A DNA stretch of 7,215 nt from the NCBI GenBank assembly GCA_021648185.1, contig JAKITH010000055.1, forward strand, positions 1-7,215, given 5' to 3'. The position numbers and the translations under genes are program-made. Position 1 is the stretch's first letter. The number at the start of each line of letters is the position of its first letter. Under the pieces are notes generated by a model, which was not told where the DNA came from, did no database searches, and saw only the letters and a list, made by a program, of their open reading frames with translations. This DNA comes from Thiomicrorhabdus sp. Its GTDB lineage: Bacteria > Pseudomonadota > Gammaproteobacteria > Thiomicrospirales > Thiomicrospiraceae. Positions 1-6,129 of this stretch are shown in pieces.

Positions 1-39
1 TAATTAATAAACAATTAGTTACACCACCCCTTAGATCGA

Positions 40-49
40 GGGGGGGGGG
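40..49. repeat. G10 homopolymer tract
   Basis: Ten consecutive G residues lie about 20 bases upstream of the start of the small ORF at 70. The reading frame of that ORF stays open back through the tract to about position 19, but the ribosome binding site lies downstream of it. A length change would therefore alter promoter or leader spacing rather than the reading frame, if the ATG at 70 is right. It could also be a sequencing artefact. Confidence 0.85.
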
Positions 50-69
50 ATATCAACAGGAGAACAAGC

Positions 70-225
70 ATGGAAAAAGAAGACAAAAACAATGATGAGG
101 ATCTCGCGTTTGTTGAAGATGCAATCAGCTTTGATGATGTCATAGAAGAACCCGCCAAAGGAATCGCCGGCGATAAGGATTCAAAGCTGTTGCCAGTGCC
201 AGAGTTCATCACTCTTAAGCGCTGA
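70..225 (+). CDS. Small acidic hypothetical protein (51 aa)
   Basis: A 51-codon ORF begins with ATG at 70, preceded by a good ribosome binding site (AGGAG at 58-62, 7-nt spacing), and ends with TGA at 223-225. The product is strongly acidic, with 15 Asp/Glu against 7 Lys/Arg, and the acidic residues are concentrated in the first 37. It has no signal peptide, membrane segment or cysteine. I do not recognise a family. It reads in the same direction as ardC, which starts about 230 bases downstream. Small acidic proteins near anti-restriction genes are sometimes DNA mimics, but nothing here beyond charge and position supports that. It could also be the last gene of an operon entering from the left. 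The codons contain the perfect palindrome ATCGCCGGCGAT (163-174). The strong ribosome binding site is the main argument that the ORF is real. Confidence 0.6.
   Translation: MEKEDKNNDEDLAFVEDAISFDDVIEEPAKGIAGDKDSKLLPVPEFITLKR
163..174. repeat. 12-bp perfect palindrome ATCGCCGGCGAT, copy 1
   Basis: This perfect 12-bp palindrome lies inside the small acidic ORF. The identical 12-mer recurs at 5759-5770, upstream of mobC. The core contains GCCGGC and CGCCGGCG, so it could be a restriction site or a repressor operator; neither role can be established from the sequence. Confidence 0.6.
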
Positions 226-274
226 ATGCAACCCCCCAATTTAAAGAAACTTAGGTGGATCAGCAGATATGACA

Positions 275-294
275 AAGGCTCCTCTCGGAGCCTT
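275..294. terminator. 8-bp hairpin, possible weak terminator or attenuator
   Basis: A perfect 8-bp stem (AAGGCTCC / GGAGCCTT) closes a TCTC loop 50 bases after the stop of the small acidic ORF. No long T run follows on the + strand, and only TTT precedes a G on the - strand side. It is therefore a doubtful intrinsic terminator and may act as mRNA structure instead. Confidence 0.4.
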
Positions 295-327
295 AAACTC
301 AGCACTAGCAGGCTTGTCATCACCTTT

Positions 328-362
328 GCCGTACCGGCTACACTGGGCTGACCTTTGTGTAG
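328..362. other. Two adjacent inverted repeats in the ardC leader
   Basis: GCCG-TAC-CGGC (328-338) is followed, sharing its last base, by CTACAC / GTGTAG (338-343 and 357-362) with a 13-base loop. They lie in the non-coding stretch between the small acidic ORF and ardC. They could form leader structure or an operator. No function is assigned. Confidence 0.4.
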
Positions 363-404
363 TCTCGAATGCCTGATGCAAAGCAGAGCAGGAACACTAG
401 TTAA

Positions 405-424
405 TATACTACCTAAAGTAGTAT
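405..424 (+). promoter_or_regulatory. ardC promoter/operator palindrome
   Basis: A perfect 7-bp palindrome, ATACTAC-CTAAA-GTAGTAT (406-424), overlaps a -10-like TATACT (405-410) and ends 30 bases before the ardC start. No convincing -35 is visible. A dyad over a -10 box is a typical repressor operator, and transient repressed expression is known for ard genes of conjugative plasmids. A T run follows the stem, so a weak terminator is the alternative. Confidence 0.4.
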
Positions 425-454
425 TTTTCAACAATATTAACATGGAGCAATGTC

Positions 455-1507
455 ATGATTTCACAAGCCGAATCTAACAAAAAAAAAGAAAACAAGGATA
501 TTCCATATCATAAAAAAGTTGCTGACTCTATCATAAAAAGCCTCGAAAATGGCACAGCCCCTTGGCAAAAACCTTGGGATGAAAACCATACAATGCCGCT
601 GAATAGCGTAAGCGGCAAACAATATCAGGGTATTAACTCTATTGTTTTAAGCTGTCAACACAGAAATGACCCCCGATGGGTTACATATAAACAAGCCAAA
701 GACCTTGGTGCCCAGGTAAATAAAGGAGAACACGGGACAACAATCCAATATTGGAAATTTGAGAATGAACGGTTTAAAAAAGACAAGTCCGGGAAAAAAG
801 TGCTGGATTCAGCCGGAAAACCTGTAAAAATAATTACTAAGCTAAATCCCCCGGCAGTTTTTTATGCAACGGTCTTTAATGCAGAGCAGATTACCGGACT
901 ACCGAAAAGAAAAGAAAAACCCATTAGTTGGAACCCATCAGAACGAGCAGAAAAACTGATTAAAAGCTCAGGCGCGAAGCTATTTCATGATGGTAATGGC
1001 CGCGCATTTTATAGACAAAAATCAGATACAATTCATTTACCTCAAAAATCCTCGTTTAAAGAGCCTCAAAAATATTATGCAGTTGCGCTACATGAGCTTG
1101 GCCACTGGACGGGACATAAAACAAGACTTAATCGAGACATGAAGGGGGCTTTTGGCAGCGAAAATTATGCTAAAGAGGAGTTAAGAGCTGAAATATCCTC
1201 GATGATGGTCGGGGACACCCTTAAAATAGGTCATGACCCCTCCCAACATCACGCATACATCAAATCATGGATAAAAGCTCTTAAAGAGGATCCAAAAGAA
1301 ATATTCAGAGCTACATCCGATGCTCAGAAAATCCATAATTACATTATGCAGAAAGAAAAAACAACAACAACAAATAAGTCAGAATCTCAACCTCTGGTAT
1401 TAACTGATAGCCAAAAGACACAAATAAAAAGAGCCTATAATGCAAAATTGGCCACAAAATCGTTAGAAACCCGCTCGTGGTTAAAAACAAACGCCCCAGA
1501 AAGATAA
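455..1507 (+). CDS. ardC: ArdC-family anti-restriction protein
   Basis: This 350-aa protein has the two-part ArdC layout. Residues about 17-145 match the ArdC N-terminal ssDNA-binding domain (DUF1738), including the GTAPWQKPW block at 33-41 and the QGIN and WVTYKQAKDLG blocks at 58-85. Residues about 160-300 form a zincin-like metallopeptidase domain with HELGH at 213-217 (zinc ligands H213 and H217, catalytic E214) and a downstream EELRAE (241-246) supplying the probable third ligand. ArdC proteins enter or are expressed early in recipients and protect transferred DNA from type I restriction. The ATG at 455 is chosen because GGAG (444-447) lies 7 nt upstream; nearby ATGs at 442 and 450 are out of frame or stop at once. 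The tail from about residue 300 is Lys/Thr/Ser-rich and may be a flexible extension. The stop is followed after 9 bases by the 88-bp palindrome. Family assignment is firm; activity against a particular restriction system is inferred. Confidence 0.92.
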   Translation: MISQAESNKKKENKDIPYHKKVADSIIKSLENGTAPWQKPWDENHTMPLNSVSGKQYQGINSIVLSCQHRNDPRWVTYKQAKDLGAQVNKGEHGTTIQYWKFENERFKKDKSGKKVLDSAGKPVKIITKLNPPAVFYATVFNAEQITGLPKRKEKPISWNPSERAEKLIKSSGAKLFHDGNGRAFYRQKSDTIHLPQKSSFKEPQKYYAVALHELGHWTGHKTRLNRDMKGAFGSENYAKEELRAEISSMMVGDTLKIGHDPSQHHAYIKSWIKALKEDPKEIFRATSDAQKIHNYIMQKEKTTTTNKSESQPLVLTDSQKTQIKRAYNAKLATKSLETRSWLKTNAPER

Positions 1508-1516
1508 TAAGACCTA

Positions 1517-1604
1517 GCTTATCCACAAATTAATAGGTGACGACGACCGTAGCGGCTCTAATACCGCGCAGGAGGAACTGGCCTGTTAACTTGTGGGTAA
1601 TGCC
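1517..1604. repeat. 88-bp imperfect palindrome, copy 1 (DnaA-box repeat)
   Basis: This 88-bp segment recurs at 4037-4124 with 84 of 88 identical positions; similarity stops sharply at both edges. Its arms (about 1519-1540 and 1579-1600) are complementary apart from a few G-T wobbles and mismatches at 1529 and 1539. The loop contains smaller dyads (CCG-TAG-CGG, and GCGG / CCGC). The left arm carries a perfect DnaA box TTATCCACA (1519-1527), and the right arm carries a near match in reverse (TTACCCACA, 1600-1592). It begins 9 bases after the ardC stop and ends about 90 bases before topB. It could be a 3' RNA structure, a replication or partition site, or a small mobile palindrome. Confidence 0.9.
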
Positions 1605-1696
1605 GACATACGGTTGGCTCAGTCAGCGCAAAGAAAATGAACACTCACTCGAAAGACATTGTGACTTATAAACGATAAATCATTGAGGCTCGAACC

Positions 1697-3973
1697 ATGA
1701 AAATGTACATTGCGGAAAAAAAATCATTAGGCGAAAAAGTGGCCGTGGCATTAGGCGGCGGTAAACATACAAACGGCTATATCGACGGTGGTGCTTGGCG
1801 CGTGTACTTTTGTCGGGGGCATATCTTGAAAATGTTTGAGCCTAAAGACTACAACCCACAATGGGAAAAATGGAACAATGACGATTTGCCAATGATCCCC
1901 GACCGTTGGAAACTCAAGCCCGAAGACAGTACAAAACACTTACTTAAGCTCATTGGCCACGGCTTAAAAACCGCGACAATGGCCGTTAATGTCGGGGATG
2001 CTGATCGTGAGGGTCAATTAATCGTTGACGAAGTTTTAGAGTATCACCAGTGGCAAGGTAATACGAAACGACTCTGGTTTAGTGACCAGAGCCAGCAATA
2101 TATAAGCAAAAATATCGACAACCTTGAAGACAACGGCAACGCTAAATACACGGGCTTGCGTAACCAAGCATTAGCGCGTGGCCGTGCTGATTGGTTGATC
2201 GGTCTGAACTCGACCAGATCTTATACGCTTAATGCTAGACGCAAGGGCGCTGACGAGCTTTTGAGTGTTGGTCGAGTACAAACCCCAACACTTGCCCTTA
2301 TTGTTAATCGGGATTTAGAAATTGAAAATTTCGTCAGTCGATCATTCTATGAACTTGTGGGCGATTTTTCTCATGAGGATGGTGATTATCAAGGCAAGCT
2401 AATCATCCACGATTCACTCAAAAATGAGCATGGCTATTTTATCGATAAAGAGTGCGCCGACACGCTTACCAGCAGCATAAACGGCGAGGCCGTTATAAAA
2501 GACCTAGAGCAAAAAACCAAGAAGAATAAACAGCCTTTATGCTTTTCTAAGTCTGATCTGGTTGAGCAGTGTTTTAAGCAGTTTGGCTATGATGGTGACA
2601 AGGTATTAGAAATCGCACAATCACTTTATGACAAACATGAAGCGACAACCTACCCGCGAACGGATTGCGGGTATTTACCGGAAAGTGACCACGAAAAAGC
2701 ACTAATAATTTTTAAAAACTTGTCTGGTATATACTCTTATGACGATATGATTAAGGGCGCGGATGCGTCCATAAAATCGGCTACTTGGAATGATGAAAAA
2801 CTCACCGCTCACGATGGAATAAGACCCACCGAGTCGGTGACAGCAGACACTTATAGCAAAATGTCACAGGATGAAAAAAACTTGTTTGGTGTCGTTGTCA
2901 CTCGATACCTTGCACAGTTTTACCCTGTCAGAACAAGCAACGAAACAACTTTTATCACTCAGGTCGAAGACCATCAATTTATGACTAAAGGTACAGTCAT
3001 AAATGATAAAGGCTGGACTGTTCTATACCCCGAGAAAAAGAAAAAAGACCAGACATTACCAGCGGTGAGTAATGACGATAATGTCATTATTAACATCGTT
3101 GATCGGGTCGATAAAAAGACCACCCCGCCCAAGCATTTCAACGATGGTAACATTGAAAATGCCATGAAGAATATTGCTCGATATGTTGATGATGAAGAAT
3201 CAAAAAAGTTGCTTGGCGACAATGAGGGAATCGGCGAAGAATCGACACGATCCAACATAATCAAACTATTAAAAAAACGCGAGTACATTCAAACTAAGGG
3301 TAAAAACCTTGTTTCAATGCCTTTTGGTCGTGCCCTAATTTCATCCGTGCAAGGCACGATTAAATCACCAGTGAAAACGGCCATGATGGAACGCAAATTA
3401 AAGGACATCGAGCAAGGTAAATTGTCGGTCGATGATTACGTGCTTTCTCAAGTGGAATACACTAGAGAAATAATCGATGCGGCCAATCAAGCAACCTTTG
3501 ACGATTTGCCTAAAAAAGCCGATGATGAAAACGCCGTTAAATGCCCTAAATGTGACGAAGGCGTTTTATTGCTGCGTAAGGGCAAGTATGGCGAATTCTA
3601 TAGCTGTAGCGCTTATAAAAGGGGCTGCAAGGCAAACTATAAGGTTTTAGGTAAAAAACCTTATATCGACCTGTTTGTTTGCGACTGTGACAACGGTAAA
3701 TTGATGCTCCGTGAGGGCAAGTTCGGGCTATATTTTAAGTGCAATTCTTGCGACAAAAATACGAAGTGCGAACGGAATAAACCTAAGTTCGATACATTTT
3801 TAGAAAACATTAAATGCCCTAAATGTGAGTCGGCTTTGTTTATTCGTGAGAGCAAGAAGAAAAAAAAGCATTTTCCCTGTTCAAGTAAAGAATGTGAATT
3901 TGTCGCGTTCAAAGGTAAGAGTGGCTATTCTTACAATGAAAATGACACATGGCATGTAATTAAAAGGCAGTAA
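1697..3973 (+). CDS. topB: DNA topoisomerase III (type IA), plasmid TraE/TopB-like
   Basis: This 758-aa type IA topoisomerase relaxes and decatenates DNA by single-strand passage. The Toprim domain starts with IAEKKSLGEK (acidic E7) and contains the metal-binding DADREG at 101-106. SVGRVQTPTLALIV follows at 190-203. The active-site tyrosine is Y319 in TTYPRTDC, and the conserved HDGIRPT lies at 372-378. From about residue 615 the C-terminus has three cysteine clusters resembling topoisomerase zinc ribbons: C616/C619/C637/C644, a less regular set C662-C691, and C707/C710/C728/C733. This tail makes it about 100 residues longer than chromosomal TopB and similar in size to plasmid TraE proteins. 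GAGG at 1685-1688 sits 8 nt before the ATG at 1697; M3 at 1703 is possible but too far from it. The gene is bracketed by the two 88-bp repeats. A role in resolving mobilization or replication intermediates is inferred from context. Confidence 0.95.
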   Translation: MKMYIAEKKSLGEKVAVALGGGKHTNGYIDGGAWRVYFCRGHILKMFEPKDYNPQWEKWNNDDLPMIPDRWKLKPEDSTKHLLKLIGHGLKTATMAVNVGDADREGQLIVDEVLEYHQWQGNTKRLWFSDQSQQYISKNIDNLEDNGNAKYTGLRNQALARGRADWLIGLNSTRSYTLNARRKGADELLSVGRVQTPTLALIVNRDLEIENFVSRSFYELVGDFSHEDGDYQGKLIIHDSLKNEHGYFIDKECADTLTSSINGEAVIKDLEQKTKKNKQPLCFSKSDLVEQCFKQFGYDGDKVLEIAQSLYDKHEATTYPRTDCGYLPESDHEKALIIFKNLSGIYSYDDMIKGADASIKSATWNDEKLTAHDGIRPTESVTADTYSKMSQDEKNLFGVVVTRYLAQFYPVRTSNETTFITQVEDHQFMTKGTVINDKGWTVLYPEKKKKDQTLPAVSNDDNVIINIVDRVDKKTTPPKHFNDGNIENAMKNIARYVDDEESKKLLGDNEGIGEESTRSNIIKLLKKREYIQTKGKNLVSMPFGRALISSVQGTIKSPVKTAMMERKLKDIEQGKLSVDDYVLSQVEYTREIIDAANQATFDDLPKKADDENAVKCPKCDEGVLLLRKGKYGEFYSCSAYKRGCKANYKVLGKKPYIDLFVCDCDNGKLMLREGKFGLYFKCNSCDKNTKCERNKPKFDTFLENIKCPKCESALFIRESKKKKKHFPCSSKECEFVAFKGKSGYSYNENDTWHVIKRQ

Positions 3974-3993
3974 AGAATGACGAATTAGGGGCA

Positions 3994-4019
3994 GTTTAGG
4001 AACTAAACATATCCTTTTT
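3994..4019 (+). terminator. Possible topB terminator
   Basis: A 6-bp perfect hairpin, GTTTAG-GAA-CTAAAC (3994-4008), begins 20 bases after the topB stop and is followed after six bases by TTTTT. The stem is AT-rich, so termination would be weak. The half-sites also resemble the KorA operator of IncP plasmids, but with three extra central bases. Confidence 0.35.
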
Positions 4020-4036
4020 GTGTTCCCAGCTGTCAG

Positions 4037-4124
4037 GCTTATCCACAAGTTAATAGGTCACGACGACCGTAGCGGCTCTAATACCGCGCAGGAGGAACTG
4101 ACCTGTTGACTTGTGGGTAATGCC
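4037..4124. repeat. 88-bp imperfect palindrome, copy 2 (DnaA-box repeat)
   Basis: This second copy of the 1517-1604 element differs at 4049, 4059, 4101 and 4108. Here the long stem is complete: all 22 positions of 4039-4060 pair with 4099-4120, using three G-T wobbles, and an outer GGC/GCC (4036-4038 and 4122-4124) extends it past a one-base bulge. The wobbles fit RNA pairing on the + strand better than DNA symmetry. The perfect DnaA box TTATCCACA is at 4039-4047. The element fills the gap between two converging genes and ends one base before the relaxase stop codon. Confidence 0.9.
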
Positions 4125-4125
4125 A

Positions 4126-5058
4126 TTATCTTGATGCCGAGGTACTGAGGCTTTCTGCCAGCTCTTTCTTTAAATAATCTTTTTGTTGTTTAACCGGAGG
4201 TAACTCTGCATAATTCTCGACTAGTTCCGCAAACCTATTAATTGCGGGATCACCCAACCCCCGCAAGATTTTCGCCAGTTTTAGATGTTTTTTAATAACT
4301 TTTCCTCGAACGCCAGTCAAATAGTCCTGTTGCGCTAAACCGTTCCTTGCCATTTTGTTATTATCGCCCTCAGTTGGGCTTCCCGTGCGATCTCGGAGCT
4401 TTCGAGTGCTTAGCTTTGTATTCTCTCTCCAAACTCCCCGCGAGTGCCTGCTAGACGAAGTAGATTTCATTCCAGCTTCTCGCAGCGATTCCGACCACTC
4501 TTCTCTTAAAACCCTCAACTCCGGCTTATTTAACCTGAGACGAGAATTATCCTTACCGATAGCCCGCAGCATAATATGTGCATGAGGGTTGTCGGTATCA
4601 GTATGTACTACATATATGAACTCATGATTGCTGAAGGTTTTCTTATCAGCCATCCGCTGAACAGCCAGATTGAGGTCTGCTACAGTCGTTCCTTTTTCCG
4701 ATGACAGAGTAATCATCGCTGCTATCCGACTCTTTTTTGGGTTCTTTTTTGCGTGGATTCTGTCTAAATACCCCCAGTGATTTATAATCACTTCAATATC
4801 TTTTTTGGGTATTGTCTCACCCTCCGAGTTCTTAAAATCAAGATCCCCGTCTCTGCTGTAGTACTCTGCTCTGGATCGCATTTGACTTTTAGAAGAAACC
4901 CAACTGCTGACTTTCACAACAGCTTGTGGGTGTTTAGCAATGTCCCGCGCAACTCCCGCCGCGAGTTTTACAACCCCCCTGATTTGAGAGTCTTTCATCC
5001 GTGAATATTTCTTTTTGCGCTTAAATAATTCCTCCAGTGTTTTTTCAATATTTCTCAT
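4126..5058 (-). CDS. MOBP-type relaxase (mobilization nuclease)
   Basis: This 310-aa relaxase nicks oriT and becomes covalently linked to the transferred strand. Motif I is AEYYSRDGDLDF (64-75), with Y66 or Y67 the probable nucleophile. Motif III is the metal-binding three-histidine signature HTDTDNPHAH (H152, H159, H161). This order and spacing match the MOBP/VirD2-like group. The C-terminus from about 205 is basic and has no recognisable helicase or primase domain, so this is a short relaxase. Its stop lies one base from the 88-bp palindrome, and loss of a longer tail by insertion of that element is possible. The start is one nucleotide after the mobC stop (TAA-T-ATG), with no clear ribosome binding site of its own except within mobC, which suggests translational coupling. 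Transfer would need a coupling protein and a mating channel, not seen here. Confidence 0.9.
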   Translation of the reverse strand: MRNIEKTLEELFKRKKKYSRMKDSQIRGVVKLAAGVARDIAKHPQAVVKVSSWVSSKSQMRSRAEYYSRDGDLDFKNSEGETIPKKDIEVIINHWGYLDRIHAKKNPKKSRIAAMITLSSEKGTTVADLNLAVQRMADKKTFSNHEFIYVVHTDTDNPHAHIMLRAIGKDNSRLRLNKPELRVLREEWSESLREAGMKSTSSSRHSRGVWRENTKLSTRKLRDRTGSPTEGDNNKMARNGLAQQDYLTGVRGKVIKKHLKLAKILRGLGDPAINRFAELVENYAELPPVKQQKDYLKKELAESLSTSASR

Positions 5059-5059
5059 A

Positions 5060-5572
5060 TTATTTAACTACCCGCATCCTTTGTTTTAACAACTTTGCGA
5101 CCGTTAAATCAAATATTTTAAGAAACAATACTTCAATATTTTCAAAAATAATTAGGATTTTATTTTGTGCTGAATCACTAGAAATGCCCTTCTGGTTAAT
5201 ATGTTTAACAACCTGATTCAGGTTACGGCCAATAGCGCTCACCTGATAAATAAGCGAGGAAAGCTTCTCTATTTCGAGTTCAGAAAACTGGCGATCCGAT
5301 GTAATGTTCTCCCGGATCAAGAACCTTAAAAACGCATAGTCACTGTGAATATGTAGTTTTTTTCTGAGCTTTAAAAACGCGGAATACTCTGACTTTGATA
5401 ATCTTGCGCTGATGCTTTTGTAAGGTTTTTCAATCGCCCGGGTTGGGTTGTCATCTTTTAGTTTAAAGTGCGTTCGCAAATAATTGTCCATCGATCCTGC
5501 GTTTTTTGCAGCCGCCTGTAAAGCCCCAAAAACTGGATCCGATAATCTCACTCGCCTTCGTTTGTTTTCCAT
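5060..5572 (-). CDS. mobC: MobC-like relaxosome accessory protein
   Basis: This 170-aa protein carries the MobC signature VSAIGRNLNQVVKHIN at 111-126, preceded by a segment (about 52-90, KSISARLSKSEYSAFLKLRK onward) of ribbon-helix-helix character. The N-terminus is basic (KRRRVRL). MobC proteins bind oriT beside the nick site and help the relaxase open the duplex; many also repress their own operon. I place the start at 5572 (MENKRRR) because GGA (5581-5579) lies 6 nt upstream. An in-frame ATG at 5656 would add 28 residues encoded by the large palindrome at 5594-5664, which is more likely a DNA site. The gene is immediately upstream of the relaxase gene and presumably co-transcribed with it. 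Confidence 0.85.
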   Translation of the reverse strand: MENKRRRVRLSDPVFGALQAAAKNAGSMDNYLRTHFKLKDDNPTRAIEKPYKSISARLSKSEYSAFLKLRKKLHIHSDYAFLRFLIRENITSDRQFSELEIEKLSSLIYQVSAIGRNLNQVVKHINQKGISSDSAQNKILIIFENIEVLFLKIFDLTVAKLLKQRMRVVK

Positions 5573-5593
5573 ATTTGTTCCTTTAAAAAAAAG

Positions 5594-5664
5594 GGGAGTG
5601 TGTGCAAGAACCCACCCTGTGGGGCACAATAGCATGCTATGTGCGTATCTTGCCACACACTCCC
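5594..5664. other. oriT: Candidate oriT / mobC operator (large palindrome)
   Basis: A 16-bp stem (5594-5609 with 5648-5664, one bulged base) encloses two smaller dyads: CCCAC-CCT-GTGGG (5611-5623) and a 9-bp stem at 5624-5633/5636-5644 with one bulged A. CACCCTGT at 5614-5620, CACCCTG then T, resembles the MOBP nick consensus YATCCTG|Y with one change, which would put the nick between 5619 and 5620. The site lies just upstream of mobC and the relaxase gene, the usual place for oriT. It also lies in the mobC 5' leader, so it could be an autoregulatory operator. Position and symmetry are seen; the nick site is inferred. Confidence 0.55.
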
Positions 5665-5701
5665 TACCACTTCCATCTTTTCTTACTATATTACTAGGTT
5701 G

Positions 5702-5734
5702 GGTTATCCGATATGTTCTTGAATAGGATTAACC
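5702..5734. other. Inverted repeat upstream of mobC
   Basis: GGTTATCC (5702-5709) pairs with GGATTAACC (5726-5734) with a single bulge and a 16-base loop. It lies about 130 bases upstream of the mobC start, beside the oriT candidate, and could be a MobC or integration-factor binding site, or part of the mobC promoter region. Confidence 0.35.
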
Positions 5735-5758
5735 TACACATATGCGGGTACTTTACCT

Positions 5759-5770
5759 ATCGCCGGCGAT
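5759..5770. repeat. 12-bp perfect palindrome ATCGCCGGCGAT, copy 2
   Basis: Identical to the 12-mer at 163-174. This copy is in non-coding DNA upstream of mobC, so coding constraint does not explain it. It may be a shared operator or a restriction-modification site. Confidence 0.6.
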
Positions 5771-5932
5771 TATCAATTCCCCATATAATACCCACAACCC
5801 CGGCAGCCACAGAGGTTGTGCTAATAGCCTAGAGTTTACGCTGACAGCCGCACCAACGACCTACGCGCCGGGGAAATTTATCGCATCGTTCAGTATATTA
5901 GTCACCCAGGTAAAATTAGTGAATTTCATATT

Positions 5933-6060
5933 TCCAAGAACCTAGAGGGATTTATCCCCTAGCTGTATTTGAAAGGAATATCTACCGGTGTATGCAGTCA
6001 GCGTTGGAAGTATTTCTCGGAGAAGGTGCGAAGGGATTATCAGCCAATATAGTCAGTCGC
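5933..6060 (+). pseudogene. IS256-family transposase remnant
   Basis: Conceptual translation gives SKNLEGFIP, an in-frame TAG, then LYLKGISTG (5933-5989), and after a one-base frameshift MQSALEVFLGEGAKGLSAN and IVSR (5992-6060). Together these match the conserved stretch of IS256/Mutator-type transposases (family pattern roughly K-x-LEEFIPWLYLKGISTGDMQ, then an LG-x-GAKGLSA block). The TAG sits where the family has Trp (TGG to TAG). The frameshift fits loss of one base in the GGT-GAT-ATG that would encode GDM. Only about 43 codons of a roughly 400-codon gene remain, and no terminal repeats are recognisable. It marks past insertion or recombination between the mob module and the cas3 side. Confidence 0.75.
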
Positions 6061-6073
6061 TGAGTTCCACAAT

Positions 6074-6116
6074 CCGCAGATAGGGTAATTTTAGATTGTT
6101 GTACATCTATTTGCGG
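6074..6116. promoter_or_regulatory. Inverted repeat over the first crRNA-like promoter
   Basis: CCGCAGATAG (6074-6083) and CTATTTGCGG (6107-6116) form a 10-bp dyad with one mismatch and a 23-base centre. The right half lies between the putative -35 and -10 of the promoter ahead of the first CRISPR-like unit, so it could be an operator. A residual transposon end is the alternative. Confidence 0.4.
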
Positions 6117-6128
6117 CTGTGATATTAT
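6099..6128 (+). promoter_or_regulatory. Promoter of CRISPR-like unit A
   Basis: An extended -10, TG-A-TATTAT (6120-6128), with a weak -35 TTGTAC (6099-6104) at 18-bp spacing. The -10 ends 7 nt before the first base of the hairpin block ACTGC (6135), so transcription would begin at the hairpin. The same 7-nt geometry recurs in unit B. Confidence 0.5.
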
Positions 6129-6129
6129 G

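Larger units (their letters stand above)
5665..5932. other. Gene-free stretch with short palindromes
   Basis: No convincing coding region on either strand. The only open frame is a 67-codon + strand ORF (5742-5945) without a ribosome binding site or recognisable sequence. The stretch holds the inverted repeat at 5702-5734, the perfect palindrome at 5759-5770 and a hairpin CACAACC / GGTTGTG (5793-5799 and 5814-5820). It probably combines the upstream mob regulatory region with decayed insertion-element DNA. Confidence 0.5.

Noticed and set aside
226..351. A 41-codon + strand ORF beginning directly after the small acidic ORF (TGA-ATG)
   Set aside because: No ribosome binding site, it runs through the hairpins at 275-294 and 328-338, and the product has no recognisable features.
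15..443. A 142-codon minus-strand ORF
   Set aside because: Composition is Leu/Ser-rich low complexity typical of an antisense shadow. It overlaps the better-supported 51-aa ORF and the hairpin-rich leader, and its product matches nothing recognisable.
1517..1604. Reading the 88-bp palindromes as integron attC sites making topB a gene cassette
   Set aside because: Length and symmetry fit, but the ends lack the RYYYAAC and GTTRRRY core sites, and no integrase gene is seen.
5573..5656. A 28-residue N-terminal extension of MobC from an upstream ATG
   Set aside because: The extension is encoded by the large palindrome, lacks a good ribosome binding site, and the ATG at 5572 has one at proper spacing.
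5781..5802. A possible protospacer for unit B: CC PAM followed by ATATAATA
   Set aside because: It mismatches the seed ATGTAATA at position 3 and the match ends after the seed, which is expected by chance in AT-rich DNA.
5742..5945. A 67-codon + strand ORF
   Set aside because: No ribosome binding site, overlaps palindromes and runs out of frame into the IS256 remnant.
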